From Campylobacterota bacterium (GTDB lineage: Bacteria; Campylobacterota; Campylobacteria; Campylobacterales; SZUA-545), in NCBI GenBank assembly GCA_030836705.1, contig JAUPLZ010000105.1, forward strand, positions 1 through 5,934: a stretch of 5,934 nucleotides of DNA. The letters are read 5' to 3'. Positions within the stretch are counted from its first letter, which is position 1; the number at the start of each line of letters is the position of its first letter. A program made the translations under genes and the position numbers. Positions 1 to 5,912 of the stretch are shown here, one piece after another. The notes under the pieces were generated by a model. That model did no database searches. It was given only the letters and a program-made list of their open reading frames with translations, and was not told the origin of the DNA.

Positions 1-1129
1 TATGTGTTGTGATTTTTAGGTTTTTGGCTAATTTTTTTGCATCGGTTATGCTTGATTTTGATGAAAACATAGATGGCATTATAATGCCGTATACATTCTC
101 GCTTCCTAATGCATAGAAGGCGATTGTAGCAGTAAGTGCGCTATCGACTCCGCCGCTAAGCCCTAAGACGACTTTTGAAAAACCGTTTTTGTGGATGTAA
201 TCTCTAAGCCCCATAACGAGAGCCTTGTAAATTAAAGCTGTATCGTTTTGCGCCATTTCTCTCTCTTCTGTGATAAGAGAGATTGATTTTTTGTCGGTTT
301 TTGTTGTCGCATTTATATATTTTATAGTGAAATTACCCTCTATTGTCGGTCTTAGATGTTTTAATCTTGTGTCTTTTAATTGCATCCTAAAGGCTTGCTC
401 AAGCGTGATATCGCTTATAAGCAGCTCCTCTTTTAATGACTTTGCTTGCGATATTATTTCGCCTTTTGGGTTTATTATCATACTAGAGCCATCAAATACA
501 AGTTCATCTTGTCCGCCTATCATGTTGACATATGCGATTGAGACTATATTATCTCTAGCTCTTGTTTTTAGCATTTCGATTCTGGTTTGTAGCTTTTTTG
601 TCGAAAAAGGAGAAGCGTTTATGTTTATAATAAGCTCAGCTCCGCTTAATGCTTGAGGTTCTATCGGGTTTGTGCTTTGCCAAATGTCTTCACAGATTGC
701 AAATCCGATTTTTGCTCCGTTTAGCTCCAAAATAAGCAGCTCACTGCCTTTTTGGAAGTATCTTTTTTCATCAAAAACACCGTAATTAGGAAGATGTTGT
801 TTGTAGTATTTTCCTATTATTTTGCCTTCATTCAAGACAGCAAGCGCATTGTACAAGTCATTTTGGTAGTCAACAAAACCGGTTACGACAACTATATCAT
901 GCGAGTATTTTGCAATCTCTTCAAGAGCATTTAAATTTTCTCTGATGAAATGAGGCTTATATAGCAAATCTTCAGGCGGATAGCCGGTTATAAAAAGCTC
1001 CGGAAAAACAACCATATCGCACTCTTTTTCTTTTGCTTTTTGAATCTGCTCAATAATGATGTTTTTGTTTTTATCTATATCGCCGACAGTCGGGTTAAAT
1101 TGTCCCAGAGCAATTCTAAACGGCTTCAC
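1..1129 (-). CDS. nadE: Glutamine-dependent NAD(+) synthase, C-terminus cut off by window edge
   Basis: This cytoplasmic enzyme makes NAD+ by ATP-driven amidation of deamido-NAD+, with ammonia drawn from glutamine; it is the last step of NAD synthesis. My reading of the minus strand gives 376 uninterrupted codons. Residues 1 to about 260 form a nitrilase-fold glutaminase domain with its Glu-Lys-Cys triad visible: E44 in FPELFITGYPP, K110 in YYKQHLPNYG and C146 in ICEDIW. Residues from about 296 begin the synthetase domain, with the ATP-pyrophosphatase loop LGLSGGVDSA (322-331) and the downstream IIMPSMFSS segment. Two-domain family members are usually well over 500 residues, so roughly the last third lies outside the window. 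The start is GTG at 1129, chosen because MKPFRIALGQFNPTVGD matches the family N-terminus and an AAAGGA (1135-1140) lies 5 nt upstream. The gene overlaps the end of tcdA by 14 nt, implying translational coupling. The identification is secure. Confidence 0.95.
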   Translation of the reverse strand, partial: MKPFRIALGQFNPTVGDIDKNKNIIIEQIQKAKEKECDMVVFPELFITGYPPEDLLYKPHFIRENLNALEEIAKYSHDIVVVTGFVDYQNDLYNALAVLNEGKIIGKYYKQHLPNYGVFDEKRYFQKGSELLILELNGAKIGFAICEDIWQSTNPIEPQALSGAELIININASPFSTKKLQTRIEMLKTRARDNIVSIAYVNMIGGQDELVFDGSSMIINPKGEIISQAKSLKEELLISDITLEQAFRMQLKDTRLKHLRPTIEGNFTIKYINATTKTDKKSISLITEEREMAQNDTALIYKALVMGLRDYIHKNGFSKVVLGLSGGVDSALTATIAFYALGSENVYGIIMPSMFSSKSSITDAKKLAKNLKITTH

Positions 1130-1766
1130 TTTTTTCCTTTGTAAGTATGTCGATAGCAAGCGAACAGAGCGTTAATCCAAATGCGCCTGTTACGCCGCAA
1201 AAAGAGCCTTTTTCTATGCATTTTGCGTGTTCTGTGGAGAAGACAACTTTTATTTTTTTGTTAAATCTCTCTTTTTTTAGCCTGTCTTTTATTTTTCTTG
1301 CAAATTTATCGCCGTGTGTTTTCCATATGTCGCTTATTTCTATTTTTGTAGGATCTGTTTTTTTTGCGCTACCCATAGAGCTTATTAGTTTTTTGTATGT
1401 TTTTTTCATAATAGCCACTTTTGCATCCACATCGTCTATTGCATCAATCACGAGGTCATACGGTTCAAAGTCAAACTCTTCTACCCATTTTGGGTCAATT
1501 TTTTGAACTATTGGCGTTACGCTTGGATACATTTTGGCATGAACTTCTACTTTTAGCTCACCAACATTTTCGGAGCCGATTTGTCTATTTTGATTTGTGA
1601 TATCAAACCTGTCGTAATCAACTATGGTTATATCGGTAATGCCTGTTCGATACATAGCATCAAGGCAAAAGCTCCCGACCCCGCCGACTCCTAAAAGAAG
1701 TATTTTTGCCTTTTGGATTTTTTCAAAATCGCTGCCAAAAAGAATTTTGCATCTAGTGTATCTCAT
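1116..1766 (-). CDS. tcdA: ThiF/E1-like tRNA threonylcarbamoyladenosine dehydratase
   Basis: TcdA (CsdL/YgdL) uses ATP to cyclise the t6A base at position 37 of ANN-decoding tRNAs into ct6A, which tunes decoding. The protein has 216 residues. It shows the E1-like nucleotide-binding loop GVGGVG (26-31), the acidic residue D50 after the second beta strand, the TNQNRQI block (57-63) with the adenylation arginine R61, the IDAIDDVDAK segment (107-116), an SMGSAKKTDP stretch (130-139) and the VVFSTE motif (174-179). These match TcdA rather than MoeB or ThiF, and no paired CxxC zinc motifs are seen. Escherichia coli TcdA has about 268 residues, so this one is shorter, lacking part of the N-terminus and the insert after FSTE. 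The ATG at 1766 has AAGAGG (1775-1780) 8 nt upstream and overlaps the surE end by 14 nt. The TcdA assignment rests on motifs; activity on t6A is inferred. Confidence 0.88.
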   Translation of the reverse strand: MRYTRCKILFGSDFEKIQKAKILLLGVGGVGSFCLDAMYRTGITDITIVDYDRFDITNQNRQIGSENVGELKVEVHAKMYPSVTPIVQKIDPKWVEEFDFEPYDLVIDAIDDVDAKVAIMKKTYKKLISSMGSAKKTDPTKIEISDIWKTHGDKFARKIKDRLKKERFNKKIKVVFSTEHAKCIEKGSFCGVTGAFGLTLCSLAIDILTKEKSEAV

Positions 1767-2556
1767 CTACCCAGCCTCTTAGGTTTTTTATGGAATCGTG
1801 ACAGGTCATATCAAGCTTTATTGGAGTTATGGATACTTTTTTTGCCTCAACGGCATCAAAGTCGGTTATCTCTTTAAATTCACTTGCTTTTTCCTTGTCC
1901 CATTGAAGCGGATGAAGTCCTAGCCAATAATACTCCTCACCTCTTGGATTGTTATGTCTATGCGCATCGTTGCCATAAAGTCTATATCCTGCTTTTGTAG
2001 TCTGATACCCCTTGAACTCCTCTATATGTGAAACGCTCGGCACATTTACATTCAAAAATCTTCTATGCATTAATGGGAAATCGCCGTTTAAGAGTTTTGA
2101 AGCTATATCAAATGCTGCTTTTTTTGCCAAAGTATAATCTATTCCTTGAATAGGTTTTTCGCAGCTTTTTAAAACTTGAGAAATGGCAAAAGACGGTATT
2201 CCGTGCAAAGTGGCTTCCATGGCGGCGCGTGCAGTGCCTGAAAAGGTGATATCTTCACCCATGTTCGCGCCTCTATTGATTCCGCTTATTACAAGGTCTG
2301 GTTTTTTTTCTTCAAACATCGAGTGAAGCGCCAAGTAGATACAATCGCTAGGTGTGCCGTCGTCAAGTTTATAAAAATTATCATCAAGAGCTATAAACCT
2401 AAGCGGTCTAGTGAGTGTTATGCTATGTCCGCATGCTGATTTTTCACTAGATGGCGCAACCACTGTGACAATACCTAGAGGCTGCACTGCTTCGACTAAT
2501 GCCTTTAAACCGTCAGCCTCAAATCCGTCATCGTTTGTTATAAGAATGTGTTTCAA
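1753..2556 (-). CDS. surE: 5'/3'-nucleotidase SurE (survival protein)
   Basis: SurE is a metal-dependent phosphatase that hydrolyses nucleoside 5'- and 3'-monophosphates in the cytoplasm and has been linked to stationary-phase survival. The 267-residue protein, a normal length, opens with the family signature ILITNDDG; D9 and D10, S40 in the APSSEKSACGHS block and N94 in SGINRGANMGED match the four metal-binding residues. SGTARAAMEA (106-115) follows. The start is TTG at 2556: an in-frame TGA lies immediately upstream, so nothing longer is possible, and starting later would lose the NDDG metal site. AAAGG (2563-2567) sits 6 nt before the TTG. A perfect TATAAT at 2584-2589 suggests this gene leads its own unit with tcdA and nadE, and the 14-nt overlap with tcdA suggests coupled translation. 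The call is secure; the natural substrate is not shown by sequence. Confidence 0.96.
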   Translation of the reverse strand: MKHILITNDDGFEADGLKALVEAVQPLGIVTVVAPSSEKSACGHSITLTRPLRFIALDDNFYKLDDGTPSDCIYLALHSMFEEKKPDLVISGINRGANMGEDITFSGTARAAMEATLHGIPSFAISQVLKSCEKPIQGIDYTLAKKAAFDIASKLLNGDFPLMHRRFLNVNVPSVSHIEEFKGYQTTKAGYRLYGNDAHRHNNPRGEEYYWLGLHPLQWDKEKASEFKEITDFDAVEAKKVSITPIKLDMTCHDSIKNLRGWVDEIH

Positions 2557-2583
2557 TCAAAGCCTTTGTTGAAAAAATAGCCC

Positions 2584-2589
2584 ATTATA
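2584..2589 (-). promoter_or_regulatory. Probable internal promoter (-10 TATAAT) for surE-tcdA-nadE
   Basis: The 47-nt gap between the abc-F stop and the surE TTG contains a perfect TATAAT on the minus strand, followed by GGGCTATTTTTT. The predicted start is near 2577, giving a leader of about 21 nt that includes the surE Shine-Dalgarno (2563-2567). No clear -35 box is seen at 17 nt, and the upstream tract is A-rich instead of T-rich. It is the only sizeable gap in the cluster. Confidence 0.5.
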
Positions 2590-2603
2590 TCAAACTTTTT
2601 TTA

Positions 2604-4430
2604 CTAAAGCCCTTGAAGTTTTTCTTCATATTCGCTTGTGATTTTATCAAGCTTTTCGTGCAAAGTTTCTAGTTTTTTGAATTTTGCATCAATTGAATCT
2701 TTTTCTTTTGAAACTGTTTTTGAAAGCTCTGTAACTTTTGTGCTATCTTTTTTATTGGAAGCTTCAAGAAGTTCTTTTTTGTAGTTTTCAAGCTTCTCTT
2801 CGTCTTTTGCTATCTCATCTTCAAGAGAGTCTATCTCTTTTTTTAGCGGTGTGGTCAGCTTGCCTCTTTCTTGAATAAGCGCAGCTTTGATTTTTTTGTT
2901 CTCTTGCTTGTTTATTTTTGGATTTTTTTTCTTTTGAGTATCCTCTTCCTCTTCCCAGCCGATTTTTTCTAAAAATTCATCATAGGTTCCGTTAAAAACC
3001 TCAGCACCGCTTTTTCCAAAAACAATAAGTCTGTTTGCCACTCTTCTTAAAAGCTCTTCCGAGTGGGTTACTATGATGACAGAGCCTTCAAATTTATTGA
3101 TAGCTTCAATAAGTGATTCGATTGATTCCATGTCAAGGTGGTTTGTGGGCTCATCCAAAAATAGAAGATTTACATTTGTTGCTAGTATTTTGCCCAGCAT
3201 TACACGGCTCTTTTCGCCGCCTGAAAGAAGCGAGACTTTTTTTTCCGCACTGTCGCCGCTAAACATCATAGCCCCGCAAATAGCTCTTACTGCCGTATAA
3301 GCCAGCTTGGAGTTTGCCGAATAGATTTCGTCTATGATTGTATTTTGTATGTTTAATCTATTGATATTTGTCTGACCAAAGTGCGCAAATACGGTAGATG
3401 GATGGGTTTTTATAGTTCCGGTTAGCGGTTTTAATTCGCCTGCGATTGTATTAAGAAGCGTTGATTTTCCTTTGCCGTTTTTTCCGATGATGGCAACTCT
3501 TTCGCCTTTTTCCAAAAAGAAAGAGATGTTTTTAAAAAGTATATTTTCTTTTGTGTAGCCAAAGCTCAAATCTTCAACTTCAAGCAGGATTTTTGCCGGA
3601 GTTTCTTTGTAGTTAAAATCAAATTGCAAGGTAGGGTCATAGCTAAGCTCATCCAAATCATCCATTTTTTCTAATAGCTTTACTTTTGATTGGGCGAGTG
3701 CTGCCGTGGAGGCTCTAACTTTATTTCTGGCTATAAAATCCTCAAGCTCTTTCCTTTTTTTCTCTTGAGAGAGTCTCTCTTTTTCGTATAATTCGTCATT
3801 TGCGCTAAGCTGTGCATAGAATTTATGAGTATTTCCGGCAATTACGCTTAGATTTTTTCGCACTATTCCCATGGTGTGAGTTGTCACGCTGTCCATAAAG
3901 TCTCTATCGTGAGTTATGATGATAACCTCGCCGTTAAAGCTTTTTAGAAAAGTTCTAAGCCATCTAAGCGAGAGAATATCAAGATAGTTTGTAGGCTCAT
4001 CCAAAAGCAAAAGATTTGGTTTTGCTATAAGAAGTTTTGCTAGATTTAATCTGATTTGATAACCGCCGGAAAAAGATAGCGGGCTTTTGTCCAAATCCTC
4101 TTGAGTAAAACCTAGTCCGAATAAGATTTTTTCAACCTTGTATATATCGTATTGCTCATCTTCGCTCAAAGCGAGTGCGACTTCATCCACGATTGTTTTT
4201 TCGCTAAATTCAAGATGTTGTTTTAGCGCGCCTATTTTGTAGCCCTTTGGGATTACGACTTCACCGCTATCAAAATGCTCTTCGCCCAAAATTATTTTAA
4301 AAAGAGTAGATTTTCCGCTCCCGTTCCTGCCTACTAATCCGACTCTGTTTCCTGTGTTTAGTTTGAAGTTTAGATTAGAAAAAAGCTCTCTTCCTGCAAA
4401 GCTTTTTGAAATATTTATCAGTTGTATCAC
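2604..4430 (-). CDS. ABC-F family ATPase with two ABC domains and C-terminal coiled coil
   Basis: This is a soluble twin-ATPase with no transmembrane domain, so it is a translation factor of the ABC-F class and not a transporter. ABC-F proteins bind the ribosomal E site and ease stalled or poorly positioned complexes. In the 608 residues, ABC1 has Walker A GRNGSGKS (34-41), a signature read as FSGGYQ (120-125), Walker B LLLLDE (140-145) and switch H174; ABC2 has Walker A GKNGKGKS (316-323), signature LSGGE (402-406), Walker B ending D426-E427 and H456. Between them, about residues 200-275, is a charged helical linker of the P-site-tRNA-interacting type. Residues 500-608 are lysine/glutamate-rich and look like a coiled coil, as in Uup or YheS. 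The start is GTG at 4430, with AAGGA 5 nt upstream, overlapping the yqaA stop as GTGA. I cannot assign the subfamily (Uup, YheS or other). Nothing specifically indicates antibiotic resistance. Confidence 0.93.
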   Translation of the reverse strand: MIQLINISKSFAGRELFSNLNFKLNTGNRVGLVGRNGSGKSTLFKIILGEEHFDSGEVVIPKGYKIGALKQHLEFSEKTIVDEVALALSEDEQYDIYKVEKILFGLGFTQEDLDKSPLSFSGGYQIRLNLAKLLIAKPNLLLLDEPTNYLDILSLRWLRTFLKSFNGEVIIITHDRDFMDSVTTHTMGIVRKNLSVIAGNTHKFYAQLSANDELYEKERLSQEKKRKELEDFIARNKVRASTAALAQSKVKLLEKMDDLDELSYDPTLQFDFNYKETPAKILLEVEDLSFGYTKENILFKNISFFLEKGERVAIIGKNGKGKSTLLNTIAGELKPLTGTIKTHPSTVFAHFGQTNINRLNIQNTIIDEIYSANSKLAYTAVRAICGAMMFSGDSAEKKVSLLSGGEKSRVMLGKILATNVNLLFLDEPTNHLDMESIESLIEAINKFEGSVIIVTHSEELLRRVANRLIVFGKSGAEVFNGTYDEFLEKIGWEEEEDTQKKKNPKINKQENKKIKAALIQERGKLTTPLKKEIDSLEDEIAKDEEKLENYKKELLEASNKKDSTKVTELSKTVSKEKDSIDAKFKKLETLHEKLDKITSEYEEKLQGL

Positions 4431-4861
4431 GAAATTCCTTTTATATATAAAATAACTACAAAAACATATCTCGCTGTTTTTGCAAAAGCGACAATTAAAA
4501 GAAAATATTTTAAGTTGTATCTAGCGGTGCCGGCTATCATCGTAATAGGATCGCCAATAATGGGAACCCATGATAGCAAAAGTGCATAACTGCCGTAACT
4601 TTCAAATAGTTTTCTCGATGATTCTGCTTTTTTGGCAGATATCATATTTTTTTGGACTATATAATCAATCCCTTTTAAACCTAAATAATAATTAACCAAA
4701 GAGCCAAGCGTGTTTGCGACAGAAGCCACAAAAACAAGTAGCACTACAACCCTGCCGTTTTCTATCATCCATAAAAGAACACCCTCGCTTCCAAGCGGAA
4801 AAAGAGTGGCTGAAATAAACGCAGAGAGAAAAAGATAAAAATAGTCTAAAAAATCATGCAA
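4427..4861 (-). CDS. yqaA: YqaA-type small membrane protein of the DedA/VTT (SNARE-associated) superfamily
   Basis: This is a 144-residue inner-membrane protein, close to the length of E. coli YqaA (about 142). DedA-superfamily proteins have been implicated in lipid-carrier or phospholipid flipping and membrane homeostasis; the role of the short YqaA branch is unknown. Hydrophobic stretches lie at about residues 6-22, 26-34, 38-60, 92-112 and 118-142. The family pattern is visible: SATLFPLGSEGVLL (17-30), VANTLGSLVNYYLG (48-61) and LLLSWVPIIGDPITMIAG (94-111), with a late KTARY (128-132). The start is TTG at 4861: it gives the family N-terminus and no in-frame ATG or GTG precedes the first membrane segment. 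No strong Shine-Dalgarno is seen (AAGAGAG lies 12 nt upstream), and the gene overlaps kdsB by 8 nt, so initiation probably depends on translation of kdsB. The kdsB neighbour fits an envelope role, by inference only. Confidence 0.85.
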   Translation of the reverse strand: MHDFLDYFYLFLSAFISATLFPLGSEGVLLWMIENGRVVVLLVFVASVANTLGSLVNYYLGLKGIDYIVQKNMISAKKAESSRKLFESYGSYALLLSWVPIIGDPITMIAGTARYNLKYFLLIVAFAKTARYVFVVILYIKGIS

Positions 4862-5561
4862 GTTCTTTTAGCGCTCTCTTTAAATCCTCTGGCGAATCTA
4901 TACCGAAACTTTTTGAATCCACCTTTATCATGGCTATCTTATGACCGTTGTAAATAGCTCTTAATTGCTCTAGTTTTTCTATCTCTTCAAGCGGAGCAGG
5001 GCGGTATTGGCAAAAGGCTTTTAAGCTTTTTTTGTCAAACCCGTAAATGCCTAAATGCCCATAATAATCACGATGCTCTTCTCTGTCATACGGGATTTTT
5101 GAGCGGGAAAAATATATAGCATCGTCATATACATCCATAATAACCTTTACATGGTTTGGGTCGGTAGCGAAGTCTGGGTTTATGTTTTTATAACAACTAA
5201 CCATAGTAAAGTCTCTATTGAGTGATTTTACTTTGTTTATAACTTTTGCTACTACCTCTTTTTCTATAAACGGCTCGTCTGCTTGGACATTTACGACACA
5301 CTCGTCGTCTGCTAATCCTAAAATCTCGGACGCTTCATAGATTCTATCTGTTCCGCTTTGGTGTTTGTCGCTAGTCATTATGGCTTCAAAGCCGTATTTT
5401 TTGGCTATGTCCACAACCTCTTGCGAATCGGTGGCGATTACGACTCTGTCCAAGGTTTGAACCCTTTTTGCCGTCGCTATTACCATCGGCGTGCCGTGAA
5501 TATCTGCTAAAACCTTTCTTGGAAACCTTGTGCTTGCCATTCTTGCTGGGATTATTATCAT
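4854..5561 (-). CDS. kdsB: 3-deoxy-manno-octulosonate cytidylyltransferase (CMP-Kdo synthetase)
   Basis: KdsB couples CTP with Kdo to form CMP-Kdo, the donor for the inner core of lipopolysaccharide; it acts in the cytoplasm. The 235-residue protein, slightly shorter than the E. coli enzyme (about 248), begins with the nucleotidyltransferase signature IPARMASTRFPRK (4-16). It then shows ATDSQEV (43-49), SGTDRIYEA (69-77), VNVQADEPF (90-98) whose D95 is the expected Mg-binding residue, SRSKIPYDR (152-160), HLGIYGF (169-175), LEEIEKLEQLR (191-201) and the closing GIDSPEDL (220-227). All are typical of KdsB rather than NeuA. The ATG at 5561 is the only sensible start because the signature begins almost at once; its ribosome site is weak (AGCGG). 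It is the first gene of the leftward cluster, with a TATAAT promoter 33 nt upstream of the start, and its end overlaps yqaA by 8 nt. Confidence 0.97.
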   Translation of the reverse strand: MIIIPARMASTRFPRKVLADIHGTPMVIATAKRVQTLDRVVIATDSQEVVDIAKKYGFEAIMTSDKHQSGTDRIYEASEILGLADDECVVNVQADEPFIEKEVVAKVINKVKSLNRDFTMVSCYKNINPDFATDPNHVKVIMDVYDDAIYFSRSKIPYDREEHRDYYGHLGIYGFDKKSLKAFCQYRPAPLEEIEKLEQLRAIYNGHKIAMIKVDSKSFGIDSPEDLKRALKELA

Positions 5562-5593
5562 TAATTTTTGCCGCTTGTTTGTTTTTGGTCGTA

Positions 5594-5616
5594 ATTATAG
5601 ATAAAAAAAGGTTACA
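5594..5616 (-). promoter_or_regulatory. Leftward promoter of the kdsB cluster
   Basis: Read on the minus strand, a perfect -10 box TATAAT (5599-5594) is preceded by a run of seven T (5609-5603). Campylobacterota housekeeping promoters typically have a TATAAT box with T-rich tracts in place of a conserved -35, and no good -35 is found at 16-18 nt here. Transcription would begin near 5587, leaving a leader of about 26 nt before the kdsB ATG. This is a sequence match, not a mapped start. Confidence 0.7.
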
Positions 5617-5641
5617 GCTGTTTGAAAAAGTTTTTTGTAAC
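5611..5641. repeat. Inverted repeat GTTACA-N19-TGTAAC, possible HicB operator
   Basis: Perfect 6-bp arms GTTACA (5611-5616) and TGTAAC (5636-5641) lie between the two divergent promoters and just upstream of the hicA -10 box. HicB antitoxins autoregulate by binding palindromes near their promoter, so an operator role is plausible. Six-bp arms 19 bp apart can arise by chance in AT-rich DNA. Confidence 0.35.
5614..5621. repeat. 8-bp perfect palindrome ACAGCTGT
   Basis: ACAGCTGT reads the same on both strands and overlaps the left arm of the wider GTTACA/TGTAAC dyad. It lies upstream of both promoter cores and could be a compact operator half or full site. No known regulator's consensus is claimed. 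Confidence 0.3.
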
Positions 5642-5648
5642 TATTTTA

Positions 5649-5657
5649 TGGTATCAT
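5649..5657 (+). promoter_or_regulatory. Likely extended -10 promoter of hicAB
   Basis: TGGTATCAT is an extended -10 element (TGn followed by TATCAT, one mismatch from TATAAT). It is preceded by T-rich sequence (5631-5636 and 5642-5647). A TTGAAA lies at 5622-5627, but its 24-nt spacing is too long for a -35 box. Transcription would begin near 5663-5665, at the hicA ATG itself. Confidence 0.5.
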
Positions 5658-5663
5658 TTTAGC

Positions 5664-5912
5664 ATGAGCAAAAAAGATAAATTACTTGAGAGATTTTTAA
5701 AAGTACCGCCAAACAAAGATTTGACATTTGATGAACTTCAAACTTTGCTTTTAGGTTTTGGTTATGAAAAGATAGAGGGCAGTGGTTCTGCTGTAAAGTT
5801 TTATAACAAAGAGAAAGATAGTCTTATCAACTTGCACAAACCGCAACCAAGCAATATTTTAAAAATCTATCTTGTTAAGAAGATAAAATCTAAGCTAAAG
5901 GAGATACTATAA
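5664..5912 (+). CDS. hicA: HicA-family toxin (divergent variant without the GSH histidine)
   Basis: HicA toxins are small double-stranded-RNA-binding-fold ribonucleases that cut mRNA and are neutralised by HicB. The 82-residue protein has the expected layout: an N-terminal helix (MSKKDKLLERFL), FDELQTLLLGFGY (22-34), a basic beta segment EGSGSAVKFYN (38-48), INLHKPQPSN (55-64) and a basic C-terminal helix. Classical HicA has GSH in the beta segment with a catalytic histidine; here that place reads GSA (41-43), and the one histidine is H58 in LHKPQP. From memory, a HicA subgroup has SGSR and LHKPHP at these places, and this protein resembles it with Ala for Arg. ATG 5664 is chosen because the family begins just before KLLERFL. 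A TTG at 5622 would add 14 hydrophobic residues without support. No Shine-Dalgarno precedes the ATG. The hicB start overlaps the stop. Identity is fairly sure; toxicity is not shown. Confidence 0.8.
   Translation: MSKKDKLLERFLKVPPNKDLTFDELQTLLLGFGYEKIEGSGSAVKFYNKEKDSLINLHKPQPSNILKIYLVKKIKSKLKEIL
5898..5903 (+). promoter_or_regulatory. Strong Shine-Dalgarno of hicB inside hicA
   Basis: AAGGAG ends 8 nt before the hicB ATG and lies in the last codons of hicA. It is the strongest ribosome site in the window and contrasts with the absence of any such site before hicA. This would favour antitoxin over toxin synthesis from one transcript. Confidence 0.8.

Noticed and set aside
270..656. Plus-strand open frame of 128 codons
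   Set aside because: It lies opposite the intact nadE reading frame and has no recognisable domain or ribosome site; it is a shadow frame.
752..934. Plus-strand open frame of 60 codons
   Set aside because: It is antisense to the nadE glutaminase domain and has a hydrophobic, low-complexity product typical of AT-rich shadow frames.
1147..1506. Plus-strand open frame of 119 codons
   Set aside because: It is antisense to tcdA, whose conserved motifs show which strand codes; its serine- and phenylalanine-rich product is an artefact.
2558..2568. Small palindrome CAAAG-G-CTTTG at the surE ribosome site
   Set aside because: A one-base loop cannot form a stable RNA hairpin, and the element is short enough to be chance.
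3073..3300. Plus-strand open frame of 75 codons
   Set aside because: It is antisense to the second ABC domain of the ABC-F gene, over its signature and Walker B motifs.
5625..5636. AAAAAGTTTTTT as a terminator or hairpin
   Set aside because: It has no GC stem, no loop, and lies upstream of genes on both sides; it is more simply AT-rich promoter sequence.
5468..5662. Plus-strand open frame of 64 codons ending just before hicA
   Set aside because: Its first half is antisense to the conserved KdsB N-terminus and the rest is the promoter region; there is no ribosome site.
5622..5663. Longer hicA starting at TTG 5622
   Set aside because: The extra 14 residues are unlike HicA N-termini, there is no Shine-Dalgarno, and the stretch overlaps the promoter and dyad.
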